Below are positions 36,334-45,597 of a stretch of 64,000 bases of DNA, in pieces (position 1 is the first letter of the stretch; the number at the start of each line of letters is the position of its first letter). Origin of the DNA: Bradyrhizobium cosmicum (lineage in GTDB: Bacteria; Pseudomonadota; Alphaproteobacteria; Rhizobiales; Xanthobacteraceae); the NCBI RefSeq assembly GCF_007290395.2, contig NZ_CP041656.2, positions 5,084,001 through 5,148,000 on the forward strand, written 5' to 3'. The position numbers and the translations under genes were made by a program. The notes beneath the pieces are model-generated. The model had not been told where the DNA came from. It saw only the letters and a list, made by a program, of their open reading frames with translations, and did not search any database.

Positions 36334-37029
36334 TTACGGCGACGCGACGGCGAGGTTGACGAATTTCTCGCGCGACATCCTGCCAAGCAGCGAGGCGAGT
36401 TCGTCCTGGCTCATCGCCCTGTCGAACTGGAGACGGAACATGCCGCCCTTGGCATCGCCGATGATCGAAGCCTGGTAGCTGTCGAGCAGCGCGGTGATGT
36501 CGCCGACGCGTGCCTCGGGCGTGAAGCGCACCAGCGCGCGCGCCGGTGCAGCGGCAGCCCCGAGCTCGCGCGTGATCGACGAGCTGGTCGAGAGCGAGGC
36601 GGTCTGGAAGGTCGCGGTCTGGGTCTTCATCAGCACCGCGCCGATGATGCCGGCCTGCAGCAGCAGCGCGATGGCACCCAAGCCCGCCGACCAGGCCAGC
36701 GCGCGCGGCGACAGGCTCGCGAAGAAGGTCGAGATGCGCGCCGACAACGGCAGCGACGTTGTCGCCCGCGCCGGCTCGGCGTCGATCGCGGCGAACAGCT
36801 TCTGCATCGCTCGGGCCGACGGAGCCCCGAGGCTCTCGTTCAGATGGATGGTCTCTTCGTATTCACCGCGGATCGCGGCATATTGCTTTGCCAGCGCCGG
36901 ATCATTCGCCAGCGCCTCCTCGACGCGGCGGGCGTCGCGCGCATTCAGCGTGCCGGCCGCGTGCCACGGCAGCAGCATCTCAATTTCACTGGGCTCTTGC
37001 TCCAGCATCTTCTTGCTCAATGCCATCAT
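36334..37029 (-). CDS. Single-pass anti-sigma factor with propeptide-like periplasmic domain
   Basis: A 231-residue membrane protein. Residues 1-70 form a helical zf-HC2-like sigma-binding region (EIEMLLPWHAAGTLNARDARRVEEAL) without the zinc cysteines; one transmembrane helix spans about 111-134; the periplasmic C-terminal domain (164-231) has a beta-alpha-beta pattern (RALVRFTPEA, ITALLDSYQASIIG, GMFRLQF, DELASLLGRM, NLAVAS) that looks like a subtilisin propeptide. The start codon at 37029 overlaps the sigma factor stop (ATGA), the usual arrangement for a sigma/anti-sigma pair. The next gene is the S8 protease, so the two proteins share a propeptide-like fold by my reading. Confidence 0.88.
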   Translation of the reverse strand: MMALSKKMLEQEPSEIEMLLPWHAAGTLNARDARRVEEALANDPALAKQYAAIRGEYEETIHLNESLGAPSARAMQKLFAAIDAEPARATTSLPLSARISTFFASLSPRALAWSAGLGAIALLLQAGIIGAVLMKTQTATFQTASLSTSSSITRELGAAAAPARALVRFTPEARVGDITALLDSYQASIIGDAKGGMFRLQFDRAMSQDELASLLGRMSREKFVNLAVASP

Positions 37030-37595
37030 GGCCAGCCTCGCTCAACGCCGGCTGCCTTGAGCAGTTCGGCCAGTTTCTTGCGCGCATAGAAGAGGCGCGT
37101 CTTCACGGTGTTCTCCGGTATCCCGACGATTTCGGCCACCTCTTCCACGGATTTCTCGTGGTAGTAGACGAGATCGACGATTTCCCGATGGTCCGGCGAG
37201 AGGCCCGTCAAACACTCCCGCAACGCTTCACTCGTATCCTTTTTCTGCACCGCGACTTCCGGATCGTCGGACGAATCCTCGATCGCGTTGGCAGCTTCGT
37301 CGTCCAACCCAACGTCCTTCCTGCGCCGGAGCGCAGACAGGGCCTTGAATCGGGTAATTGCCAGCAGCCAGGTGGAAACGGCGGATCGGCCCTCGAACTT
37401 GCCGGCTTGACGCCAGACGTCGAGAAACACCTCGCTGATGAGGTCTTCCGCCGCCTGCTCGTCCCGCACGAGCCTCAGCCCGAAGCGATACACCCTGACA
37501 TGATGCCGCCCGTACAGCACCTGCATGGCGAGCCGGTCACCTTGAGCGATCCTGGCGATCAGGACCTCGTCCGAAGCCGCCTGTGTCACGCTCAA
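37026..37595 (-). CDS. ECF-type RNA polymerase sigma factor
   Basis: A 189-residue sigma-70 family protein of the ECF group. Region 2 shows LYGRHHVRVYRFGLRLVRDEQAAEDLISEVF and the -10-recognising TWLLAITRFKALSALRRR; region 4 has LSPDHREIVDLVYYHEKSVEEVAEIVGIPENTVKTRLFYARKKL (described here by its ends only as a helix-turn-helix near residues 133-176). The start is not ATG: TTG at 37595 or GTG at 37589, the latter closer to GACGGG. It directs transcription of an unknown regulon, probably including its own operon with the overlapping anti-sigma gene and the S8 protease. Confidence 0.93.
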   Translation of the reverse strand: MSVTQAASDEVLIARIAQGDRLAMQVLYGRHHVRVYRFGLRLVRDEQAAEDLISEVFLDVWRQAGKFEGRSAVSTWLLAITRFKALSALRRRKDVGLDDEAANAIEDSSDDPEVAVQKKDTSEALRECLTGLSPDHREIVDLVYYHEKSVEEVAEIVGIPENTVKTRLFYARKKLAELLKAAGVERGWP

Positions 37596-38034
37596 TGCCC
37601 GTCTCGCAAAGTTGGTCGGGTCGGCGCGGCGGACGGTTCGACGGGAGGTATGAAATTCTTCAACGTACCGCAGTCATACGGGGGTCTGTGTGATCTACCC
37701 CACATACGCGCGTTTTTCTTGTCCCACCCGCGGCGGTTGGCGGCCTGGATCCAGATAGGTAACATAATACTGTAATACTTTCCTGTGGGATGCCCGTCCA
37801 GCGCGAACGGGCCGACCAAGTCCGGTTCCATAGCAGTCCTGCACGACGTATGTCTCACGAAGCCCTGCTTTGGCTCGACCGCATCGCAAACGATACCTAA
37901 TCGCCGACAAATTCCTCCCGCCGGCCGATGTCGTCCTGTTCGGCGCTGCACGGTTCGGATTCGATTTCCAAGGATACCAAACCTAAAGGCTTGCCGCGTA
38001 GATTTTCCGGCTGACATCCACCACCGGCGAGACC
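37596..38034. other. Divergent intergenic region
   Basis: Between the sigma factor operon (minus) and the diguanylate cyclase gene (plus), hence two promoters. I could not find a convincing ECF-type promoter pair upstream of the sigma gene. A TAATACTGTAATAC direct repeat lies at about 37766-37779 in an AT-rich stretch. No gene seen. Confidence 0.45.
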
Positions 38035-39192
38035 ATGAGCACGGCCGCGACGTCCCTTCCGGAGAGGAATGCCGCTGAGGCCGCGGATCTCGTGCTCGCG
38101 CCCGCGGTGACCGCGCCCGAGGTGCGGGCACGCCGGGCCCGGCAGCGCCGCCAGATGTATGTCGGCCAGGTCGCAAGCTACTCGCTCGGCGCCTTCGTCC
38201 TGCTGCTCTACGGCTTCGACGGCGCCGTTCCGATGCACGTGCCGTCGCTGTTCTGGGTCGGCGGCCTCTCGATCATCGGCATCTTCGTCGTGATGTCGGA
38301 GGCCGGCGTCGGGGACAGGTCGACCGACCACTATCTCACGGTGTTCCAGATCTCCGCGCACATGGCGCTGCAGTTCGTGTTCCTGGTATCGGAGCCCACG
38401 ATCGGCATCGCCTTCATCAGCGTTCTGTTCCTGATTTTCGCGTTCGGCACGCTGCGGATGACCTCCGCTCAGGCCGTGCTCACCTGGGCATTCGCGGCCA
38501 CCGGTCTCGCCGCCGTCTTCCTCGCCTCCGACCTGCCGATCGGCATGCCCGTTGCGACGAGGCTGCAGCGGACCGCCTCGATGCTGTGCTTCGTGCTGGT
38601 GATCGGCCAATGCGCCTTCCTCGGCCTGTTCGGCGCCACGCTGCGCAAGATCCTGTACCAGCGCAGCATCGAGCTGAAGGCCGCTTATCAGCGCATCGAG
38701 GAACTCGCCGAGCTCGACGAGCTCACCGGCTCCTATAACCGCGGCAGCATCATGCGTCATCTGGACGTAGAGATCGAAAAGGCGCGGCAGGACTCCACAC
38801 CTTGCGCGATCGCGCTGATCGACCTCGACTGGTTCAAGCGCATCAACGACGCCCACGGCCACCCCACCGGCGACGAAGTGCTTCGCACCTTTGCGATCAC
38901 CATCTTCGCCAACATCCGCCCGACCGACAGCTTTGGCCGCTATGGCGGCGAGGAATTCCTGCTGCTGCTGCCGGACACCACGAGCGACGCTGCACAACGC
39001 ATGCTCGAACGGCTCCGCGGGATCGTCGCCGATCTCGACTGGAGTGCATTTTCTCCGAGCATGCACGTTACCATTTCCGCCGGCGTCGCCATGCTACGCG
39101 ACAATGATACTGCCGACACGTTTCTCGCGCGCGTCGACAGCGCGCTCTATTCCGCCAAGGCGCAAGGGCGCAACCGAATTGCAACGAGCTGA
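38035..39192 (+). CDS. Membrane diguanylate cyclase (GGDEF)
   Basis: Makes the second messenger cyclic di-GMP from two GTP. The 385-residue protein has about six transmembrane helices (residues 42-203), a short coiled linker (ELKAAYQRIEELAELDELT) and a C-terminal GGDEF domain with the active-site motif GGEEF at 304-308. The inhibitory I-site RxxD (RPTD, 295-298) is present five residues upstream, so product feedback is expected. No EAL domain. The input is likely membrane-derived but unknown (an MHYT/MASE-like module cannot be assigned). A DUF2336 gene follows 63 bases later on the same strand. Confidence 0.95.
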   Translation: MSTAATSLPERNAAEAADLVLAPAVTAPEVRARRARQRRQMYVGQVASYSLGAFVLLLYGFDGAVPMHVPSLFWVGGLSIIGIFVVMSEAGVGDRSTDHYLTVFQISAHMALQFVFLVSEPTIGIAFISVLFLIFAFGTLRMTSAQAVLTWAFAATGLAAVFLASDLPIGMPVATRLQRTASMLCFVLVIGQCAFLGLFGATLRKILYQRSIELKAAYQRIEELAELDELTGSYNRGSIMRHLDVEIEKARQDSTPCAIALIDLDWFKRINDAHGHPTGDEVLRTFAITIFANIRPTDSFGRYGGEEFLLLLPDTTSDAAQRMLERLRGIVADLDWSAFSPSMHVTISAGVAMLRDNDTADTFLARVDSALYSAKAQGRNRIATS

Positions 39193-39255
39193 CCTATTCA
39201 TTTTCTTCCGGCGCGTCAGAAGCCGCCGCCGGACCGAACGCTCCAGGACAGGGCC

Positions 39256-40356
39256 ATGAGATCCAGATCCGCCAAATCATCCGAGAACCTGCTCGAGGAA
39301 TTGCAGGCAGCGCTCTCGCACGGCACCGTCGCGCGCCGGGTCGAGACGTTGCGCCGCGTCACCGATCTCTTCATCGGCAACGCGATAGACTATTCCGACG
39401 AGCACACCGGCGTGTTCGACGACGTCTTTCACTGCCTGGTCGAGCAGATCGAGACGTCGGCCAGAGCGCTGCTCGCCGACCGTCTCGCGCCGATCGCAGC
39501 AGCGCCGCCGAAAATCATCCGCACGCTCGCGCTCGACGAGATCATCGAGGTCGCCGGCCCCGTGCTGTCGACATCGGAACGGCTGGACGAGGCGACCCTG
39601 ATGGAGATCGCGCGCACCCGCGGCCAGGCGCATCTCAAGGCGATCTCGCTGCGGCGAGTGCTGTCGGAAGCGCTGACCGACGTGCTGGTGACCCGCGGCA
39701 ACGAAGACGTGGTGCAATCGACCGTCAGCAACCCGGGCGCACAGCTCTCCGAGGGAAGTCTCACCGATCTCGTCACACGCGCCGAACGCGACGACGACCT
39801 CGCCACCTGCATCGGCCTGCGGCCCGACCTGCCGCGCCATCATTACCTGAAACTGATTGCGAAAGCCTCCTTGAGCGTGCGCAGGAAGCTGGAGGCCGCG
39901 CATCCGGAGCTCGCCGACGAAGTATCGAGCGCGGTCCAGCAGGCCGCCCAGCGCGTCCGCGCCGCCGCCATGACCCGGCAAACCGAGATGGCGCGCGCGC
40001 TGGTGAAGTCGCTGCACGAAGACGGCCGTCTCGACGAATTGCAGGTCACGACATTTGCCGAGCAGGGCAAGTTCGACGAGACCAATGCGGGGCTCGCGGC
40101 GCTCGCAGGCGTCGCGGTCGAGACCGCCGAGAACATGATGATCGAGAGCCGCACCGAGGGCGTGATGATTCTTGCCAAGGTTGCCGGCATGCAATGGTCG
40201 AGCGTGCGCGCGATCATCGCCATGCGCGAGAAGCTCTCGGGCGGCTCGCAGACCGACATGCTGACGCTGCGCGATACCTACGAGGCCCTGCGCTCATCGA
40301 CCGCGCAGCAGGTGCTGCGTTTCCACCGCATGCAGAGCACGACGTCGGCGGCCTGA
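39256..40356 (+). CDS. DUF2336 domain-containing protein
   Basis: A 366-residue soluble, almost entirely helical protein. The conserved elements of DUF2336 are plain: VARRVETLRRVTDLF, LVEQIETSARALLADRLAPI, PPKIIRTLALDEIIEVAGPVLS and TLMEIARTRGQAHLKAISLR. No membrane segments or catalytic motif. It follows the diguanylate cyclase gene by 63 bases and may be co-transcribed, which hints at a role in cyclic di-GMP or surface/cell-cycle signalling. It is distinct in sequence from the DUF2336 protein at 2141-3118. Confidence 0.9.
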   Translation: MRSRSAKSSENLLEELQAALSHGTVARRVETLRRVTDLFIGNAIDYSDEHTGVFDDVFHCLVEQIETSARALLADRLAPIAAAPPKIIRTLALDEIIEVAGPVLSTSERLDEATLMEIARTRGQAHLKAISLRRVLSEALTDVLVTRGNEDVVQSTVSNPGAQLSEGSLTDLVTRAERDDDLATCIGLRPDLPRHHYLKLIAKASLSVRRKLEAAHPELADEVSSAVQQAAQRVRAAAMTRQTEMARALVKSLHEDGRLDELQVTTFAEQGKFDETNAGLAALAGVAVETAENMMIESRTEGVMILAKVAGMQWSSVRAIIAMREKLSGGSQTDMLTLRDTYEALRSSTAQQVLRFHRMQSTTSAA

Positions 40357-40382
40357 GCCGCCGGCGGTGCGTCCGGCCCGCA

Positions 40383-42587
40383 TCAAACGTCGGGCATGTG
40401 GTGCAGCAGCTTGTCCAGCGTGATCGGGTAGTCGCGGACCCGGATGCCGGTCGCATTGTAGATCGCGTTAGCCAGCGCCGCTGCGACGCCGCATAGCCCG
40501 AGCTCGCCGATCCCCTTCGCCTTCATCGGCGAGGACATCGGGTCGGTCTCGTCCAGGAAGATCGTATCCTGGTGCGGAATGTCGGCATGAACCGGCACTT
40601 CGTAGCCGGCGAGATCATGGTTGACGAAGAAGCCGGCCCGCTTATCCACCGCCAGCTCTTCCATCAGCGCCGCGCCGACGCCCATCGTCATGGCGCCGAT
40701 CACCTGGCTGCGCGCCGTCTTCGGGTTGAGGACCCGCCCCGCGGCGCAGACGGCAAGCATCCGGCGGACGCGGATCTCGGCAGTCGCGACGTCGACGCCG
40801 AGCTCGACGAAATGCGCACCGAAGGTCGATTGCTGGTGCGTCTTGGCGAGATCGCCATACTCGATCGAATCCTCCGCCGTGAGCTCGCTGTCCGAGGCCG
40901 CTTGTCCGAGCGGAACGCTTCGATTGCCCGAGGTCACCTGCCCATCCGAAAAGGCGACATCAGCGGAGTTGAAGCCGAGATTTTGCGCCACCGCCTCGCG
41001 CAGCTTGACGCAGGCCGCGTACACGCCCGAGGTCGAATTGTTGGCACCGAACTGCCCGCCCGAGCCCGCGGAGACCGGGAAGCTGGAATCGCCGAGACGC
41101 ACGACGACCTTTTCGAGCGGGAGCCCCATCATCTCCGCCGCGGTCTGCGCGATGATGGTGTAGCTGCCCGTTCCGATATCCGTCATGTCGGTCTCGACCG
41201 TCACGGTGCCGCTGCTGTCGAGCCGGACGCGCGCGCCAGACTTCATCAGGAGATTGTTGCGGAACGCGGCCGCCATGCCCACGCCCACCAGCCAGCGGCC
41301 GTCGCGCTGCCTGCCCGGCTCGGCGTTTCGCTTGCTCCACCCGAAGCGTTCCGCGCCGATCCGCATGCACTCGACGAGCTGACGCTGTGAGAAGGAACGG
41401 TCGGGATGTTCGGGATCGACCTGGGTGTCGTTGCGGGCGCGGAATTCGATGGGATCGAGCTTCAGCCGCTCCGCCATCTCGTCCATCGCGATCTCCAGCG
41501 CCATCATGCCGGGCGCCTCACCGGGCGCGCGCATGGCGTTCCCCTCGGGCAGATCCAGCATCGCCAGGCGCAGTGCCGTCATACGGTTCGCGCCGGCATA
41601 GAGCAGACGGGTCTGCATCACTGCCGTCTCCGGCCTGCCTTCAGGCAAATTCCCCGACCAGCTCTCGTGTCCGATCGCGGTGATCCTGCCCTCCCGGGTC
41701 GCGCCAATGCGGATTCGCTGGATCGTCGCGGGACGATGCGTCGTGTTGTTGAACATCAGCGGGCGCTGCATGGCGACCTTGACGGGACGATTGGCCGCCC
41801 GAGCGCCCAGTGCCGCGAGGACTGCGTCCGAACGCAGGAACAGCTTTCCGCCAAATCCACCCCCGATGAAGGGAGAAATGAGGCGAACATTTTCCTTGGG
41901 CAGACCGAGCGTCTTCGCGACGTCGCCGGTCGTCCAGGCAATCATCTGGTTGGAGGTCCACAAGGTGAGCTTGTCGCCATCCCACGCCGCCATCGACGCA
42001 TGCGGCTCCATCATCGCATGGGCCTGATCCGGCGTGGTATAGGTCGCATCGAGCTGCACCGGGGCGGCAGCGAAGGCGCCAGAAAAATCTCCGACCTTCG
42101 TGTCCGGCTGGCCGTCGTCCTCAGCGGGAGGTTTTACGGCGCCATCCCGTCCGGCTGACAGGTCGAATGAACCCTTACTTGCACTGTAGTCGACCCGAAC
42201 GAGCTGGGCCGCGGCGCATGCTTGCTCGAAGGTTTCGGCCACGACGACAGCGACCGCCTGATGGTAATGGTCGATTTCGGGACCACCAAGCAGCTTGGCC
42301 GTGTTGTAATCGCCTTTGCCGAGCTTGCCGGCATTTTCGGCCGTAACGATCGCGATCACGCCCGGCGCCGCCTTCGCGCGGGACAGGTCGATCGATGCAA
42401 TCCGGCCCTTGGCGATGGCAGAGCCGACGATGTAGCCGTAGGCAGGACGCGTCGCGGTGTCGTGCCACTCATAGGCATAGGTTGCCCTGCCCGTCGCCTT
42501 GAGAGGACCGTCGATCCGGCTGGTCGGCTGACCGATGATCTTGAGCTGGTCGATCGGGTTGGTGGTTGCGGGCGTATCGAACTTCAT
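40383..42587 (-). CDS. paoC: Aldehyde oxidoreductase molybdenum-binding subunit (PaoC-like)
   Basis: Large subunit of a xanthine dehydrogenase family enzyme that oxidises aldehydes (PaoABC type). The 734-residue chain has the two-part molybdenum cofactor binding region with FIGGGFGGKLF, EGNAMRAPGEAPGMMALE and the catalytic glutamate in GIGELGLCGV (about Glu695, equivalent to the E. coli PaoC base). No signal peptide: it is expected to be carried to the periplasm with the Tat-tagged iron-sulfur subunit. Third in an operon paoA-paoB-paoC; its start is three bases after the paoB stop. Confidence 0.92.
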   Translation of the reverse strand: MKFDTPATTNPIDQLKIIGQPTSRIDGPLKATGRATYAYEWHDTATRPAYGYIVGSAIAKGRIASIDLSRAKAAPGVIAIVTAENAGKLGKGDYNTAKLLGGPEIDHYHQAVAVVVAETFEQACAAAQLVRVDYSASKGSFDLSAGRDGAVKPPAEDDGQPDTKVGDFSGAFAAAPVQLDATYTTPDQAHAMMEPHASMAAWDGDKLTLWTSNQMIAWTTGDVAKTLGLPKENVRLISPFIGGGFGGKLFLRSDAVLAALGARAANRPVKVAMQRPLMFNNTTHRPATIQRIRIGATREGRITAIGHESWSGNLPEGRPETAVMQTRLLYAGANRMTALRLAMLDLPEGNAMRAPGEAPGMMALEIAMDEMAERLKLDPIEFRARNDTQVDPEHPDRSFSQRQLVECMRIGAERFGWSKRNAEPGRQRDGRWLVGVGMAAAFRNNLLMKSGARVRLDSSGTVTVETDMTDIGTGSYTIIAQTAAEMMGLPLEKVVVRLGDSSFPVSAGSGGQFGANNSTSGVYAACVKLREAVAQNLGFNSADVAFSDGQVTSGNRSVPLGQAASDSELTAEDSIEYGDLAKTHQQSTFGAHFVELGVDVATAEIRVRRMLAVCAAGRVLNPKTARSQVIGAMTMGVGAALMEELAVDKRAGFFVNHDLAGYEVPVHADIPHQDTIFLDETDPMSSPMKAKGIGELGLCGVAAALANAIYNATGIRVRDYPITLDKLLHHMPDV

Positions 42588-42590
42588 GGC

Positions 42591-43541
42591 TCAACCTTTC
42601 GCTTCAGCGAGCACGGCGGTGAGCGTGCGCTCGACCAGTGCCAGCTTGAATGCGTTGTCTCGGGTGGGCTTGGCCCCGTCGAGCAGGCGCGTGGCAACGG
42701 CCTTCGCACCGCGGGGCAACTCGGCCTCCGCCGCCTCGACACGCCATGGCTTATGAGCGATTCCACCGACGGCGACCCGTCCCGTTCCATCGCGCTGGAC
42801 GATCGCTCCGACCGACACCAATGCGAAGGCATAGGAGGCGCGGTCGCGCACCTTCCGGTAGATATGCGTTCCGCCGACAGGCTTCGGAAGCGTCACCGAT
42901 GTGATCAGCTCGCCGGGCGCAAGCGTCGTCTCGATCTGCGGCGTGTCCCCCGGTAGGCGGTGGAGATCGGCGATCGGGATATCGCGCGTCGTGCCATCCG
43001 GACGAACCGTCTGCACGGTCGCATCGAGCACACGCATGGCGATCGCCATGTCGCTCGGATGGGTTGCGATGCAGGTGTCGCTGGAGCCGATCACCGCGTG
43101 CTGGCGGGTCACGCCACCGATAGCGGCGCAGCCGCTGCCCGGCGCGCGCTTGTTGCACGGCTGGTTGGTATCGTAGAAATAGGGGCAGCGCGTCCGTTGC
43201 AGCAGATTACCCGCGGTGGTCGCTTTGTTGCGCAACTGCCCGGACGCGCCAGCCAGCAGCGCGCGCGACAGCAGGCCATAGTCGCGCCGGATCCGCGCGT
43301 CGGCCGCCAAGGTCGTGTTGCGCACCAGCGCTCCGACGCGCAGGCCGCCATCCGGCGTCGGCTCGATCTTGTCGAAGGCCAGGCCGTTGACGTCGATCAG
43401 ATGGGACGGCGTCTCGATTTCGAGCTTCATCAGATCGAGCAGATTGGTGCCGCCCGCGATGAATTTGGCGTTACTGGTCCGGACCGCCGCGGAAGCCGCC
43501 GCCGCCGGCGAATCCGCCTTTTCGTAGGTAAAAGACTTCAT
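42591..43541 (-). CDS. paoB: Aldehyde oxidoreductase FAD-binding subunit (PaoB-like)
   Basis: FAD-binding middle subunit, passing electrons from the iron-sulfur clusters to an acceptor. The 316-residue protein has the FAD/pyrophosphate motif [17 protein letters not shown] and the insertion [27 protein letters not shown] (positions near 125-150) whose cysteines in E. coli PaoB bind an extra [4Fe-4S] cluster. The ATG at 43541 (MKSFTYEKA) overlaps the paoA stop by ATGA; the upstream in-frame sequence is only an antisense-like extension. It precedes paoC in the same operon. Confidence 0.92.
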   Translation of the reverse strand: MKSFTYEKADSPAAAASAAVRTSNAKFIAGGTNLLDLMKLEIETPSHLIDVNGLAFDKIEPTPDGGLRVGALVRNTTLAADARIRRDYGLLSRALLAGASGQLRNKATTAGNLLQRTRCPYFYDTNQPCNKRAPGSGCAAIGGVTRQHAVIGSSDTCIATHPSDMAIAMRVLDATVQTVRPDGTTRDIPIADLHRLPGDTPQIETTLAPGELITSVTLPKPVGGTHIYRKVRDRASYAFALVSVGAIVQRDGTGRVAVGGIAHKPWRVEAAEAELPRGAKAVATRLLDGAKPTRDNAFKLALVERTLTAVLAEAKG

Positions 43542-44197
43542 GCGGGCCTCCCAGCGACCTCGGTGATGGCCTCGGCGATGTTGGAATAGGCACCGCAACG
43601 ACAGATGTTGCCGCTCATGCGCTCGCGCAGCTCGGCATTCGTCAATTCCGGCGCGACATTCAGATCGCCGGTGACGTGGCTGGGAATGCCGGCCTTGATC
43701 TCGTCGAGCACGGCAACCGCCGAGCAGATCTGTCCCGGCGTGCAATAGCCGCACTGGAAACCATCATGCTCAACGAAGGCGGCCTGCATCGGATGCATGT
43801 GGTCCGGCGTGCCGAGCCCCTCGATCGTGGTGACGTTGTCGCCTTCATGCATCACTGCGAGCGTCAGGCACGAATTGATGCGCTGTCCGCCGACCATCAC
43901 GGTGCAGGCGCCGCACTGACCCTGATCGCAGCCCTTCTTGGTGCCGGTGAGATGAAGGTGCTCGCGCAATGCGTCGAGCAATGTCGTCCGGGTGTCGAGC
44001 TTCAGGGCGCGGACCTCGCCATTGACGTTGAAGGACACCGTCGCCATCGCGGGCGCCGTCGCAGTTGCAGTCGTCAGAGGCGGCGCGGCAGAGTTCTGAG
44101 CTTCGGCGCCGCGTGACGCGGCGCCCATTGCGACCGACGTCGCGGTTCCGACCAAAAGGTTCCGCCGCGACATTTCAAATGCGCTGGGTTTTCGCAT
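43538..44197 (-). CDS. paoA: Aldehyde oxidoreductase [2Fe-2S] subunit, Tat-exported (PaoA-like)
   Basis: Electron-transfer subunit with two [2Fe-2S] clusters. The Tat signal [13 protein letters not shown] marks it as the export carrier of the complex. The plant-type ferredoxin domain has [12 protein letters not shown], and the second helical domain has CGYCTPGQI and ICRCGAY. The full 219-residue chain starts [13 protein letters not shown]. First gene of paoA-paoB-paoC; its stop overlaps the paoB start. Expression control and physiological aldehyde are unknown. The Tat tag implies periplasmic activity, in contrast to cytoplasmic xanthine dehydrogenase. Confidence 0.93.
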   Translation of the reverse strand: MRKPSAFEMSRRNLLVGTATSVAMGAASRGAEAQNSAAPPLTTATATAPAMATVSFNVNGEVRALKLDTRTTLLDALREHLHLTGTKKGCDQGQCGACTVMVGGQRINSCLTLAVMHEGDNVTTIEGLGTPDHMHPMQAAFVEHDGFQCGYCTPGQICSAVAVLDEIKAGIPSHVTGDLNVAPELTNAELRERMSGNICRCGAYSNIAEAITEVAGRPA

Positions 44198-44390
44198 GGT
44201 TGGGCATATCCCTCGCTTCAGCAGCGTCCAACGACGCTCTGATTAGAAGTCGTCCAACCGAAGTAAGTTTCTAGCCGCGGAGCAGATCAGCCGTTCACAA
44301 TGGAATGAACTTGAACGCGCGTGGCGGCAGACGCTACGGCCCGATGAAAGCGCGGATCTCCAGCGCGACGGCAATTTGACGCAGAACGTC

Positions 44391-45029
44391 TCAGTACCGC
44401 AGGACTCTCGACCCCACCAGCGCGCCTATCGCAGCCACCAGCGCAGTCGCGAGCGTGTACCAGGTCGCGACGAACAGCGGCGAGTCGTCGGTGCAGTGCG
44501 AGGCGTAGAGCGTCGCGGCAAGGCCGGCCGACACCAGGCCGGCGAGCGCACCGGCGAGCGCGGGGTGAGACGGCGCGCCGTGACGCAGGCCGAACAGCGC
44601 GCCCGCAAGCAGCGGCAGCGACATCGCCGGGATCGCAAGCAGGCACACTCTGGAGTTCTTGCCCATCATCCGCATCGTCATCGGCATCGCCGGCGCCATC
44701 ATCGCCTCGCCGCCGATCGCGACCGCAAGCAGGCCGACGGGCAGCAGCAGCAGCCAGCCCCAGCCGCGCATCAAGGCTTCTGGGCGCGACAGATGCAGGC
44801 TGACGATGATCGCGGGGATCGCGAGCGACAGCGTGACCGCGAACTTCATGTCGAAGAATGGATTGTGCATCGCGCTCATCACGTCGGACCGCACGCCGAG
44901 GAACGTCGCGAAGATCAGGATCGACAGGGGCGCGGCCACCAGCAACGCCATGGTCAGCATGGCGCCGACGCGCGGCGCGCGATGGGCGTTGTCGGCCGCG
45001 AGGCTGCGAATGAGTTGATCGGTATCCAT
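44391..45029 (-). CDS. NrsF/OsrA-type anti-sigma factor (DUF1109)
   Basis: A 212-residue inner-membrane protein with about six transmembrane segments, the DUF1109/NrsF architecture. It should hold the upstream sigma factor inactive until a signal arrives. Its only two cysteines are Cys129 (NSRVCLLAI) and Cys179 (YASHCTDD), which match the positions I recall for B. diazoefficiens OsrA, where both are needed to sense oxidants. That supports the role of a redox-sensing anti-sigma factor. The gene begins two bases after the sigma stop; the sequence has the family start MDTDQLIRSLAAD. Confidence 0.9.
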   Translation of the reverse strand: MDTDQLIRSLAADNAHRAPRVGAMLTMALLVAAPLSILIFATFLGVRSDVMSAMHNPFFDMKFAVTLSLAIPAIIVSLHLSRPEALMRGWGWLLLLPVGLLAVAIGGEAMMAPAMPMTMRMMGKNSRVCLLAIPAMSLPLLAGALFGLRHGAPSHPALAGALAGLVSAGLAATLYASHCTDDSPLFVATWYTLATALVAAIGALVGSRVLRY

Positions 45030-45031
45030 GA

Positions 45032-45577
45032 CTAGTGGTCCCGCAGTTTGGCGGTCAGCGCCGCAAGTCCGCGATGCAGCGCGACCCGCACCGCACCTTC
45101 GCTCATCGAAAACTTCGCAGCCGTATCCTTGATCGAGGCAGCCTCCACCGCGATCGACTGCAACACGTCGCGCTGGCGCTGCGGCAGCGTGCCGAGCTGC
45201 GCTGCGACCTCGGCTGCAGAGGCCGTCTCCTCCGGCATCTCGCCCGGCAGGGTCTCGGCGAAATCGTCGATGTCGACGAAGATCCTCCGGCCCCGCCGCC
45301 TGAGCGTATCGATCAGCTTGTTGCGGCCGATCGCGAACAGCCACGGGGCGAAGGGGGCCTCGCTGTCCCATGTGTGCCGCTTCAGATGCACCGCCAACAG
45401 AATCTCCTGCACGATATCCTCGGCCTGGTCGGGAGGCTGCCCGGCCCGCGCCAAGCCCCGCCTCGCGGCAGCGCGCAGCACCGGCGTGACCGCCTTCAAC
45501 AGGCGATGATAAGCCGCGTCATCGCCTGCCATGGCCGACCGCATCAGGTCGGTCCACTCGTCCTCACGTCCGCGCAC
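45032..45577 (-). CDS. ECF sigma factor, EcfF/SigF-like
   Basis: A 181-residue sigma-70 family protein: region 2 with EDIVQEILLAVHLKRHTWDSEAPFAPWLFAIGRNKLID (only the ends quoted as a pattern), region 4 with LPQRQRDVLQSIAVEAAS and a helix-turn-helix near residues 143-170. It is the partner of the DUF1109 anti-sigma factor downstream, the SigF/NrsF pair of Caulobacter and EcfF/OsrA of Bradyrhizobium, which answer to reactive oxygen species. The start is GTG at 45577 with GGTGAGGGG upstream. A GTAACA-N15-CGAA box lies just before the gene, so it probably regulates itself. Confidence 0.9.
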   Translation of the reverse strand: MRGREDEWTDLMRSAMAGDDAAYHRLLKAVTPVLRAAARRGLARAGQPPDQAEDIVQEILLAVHLKRHTWDSEAPFAPWLFAIGRNKLIDTLRRRGRRIFVDIDDFAETLPGEMPEETASAAEVAAQLGTLPQRQRDVLQSIAVEAASIKDTAAKFSMSEGAVRVALHRGLAALTAKLRDH

Positions 45578-45597
45578 GCGCGCCCCTCACCTTGCAA

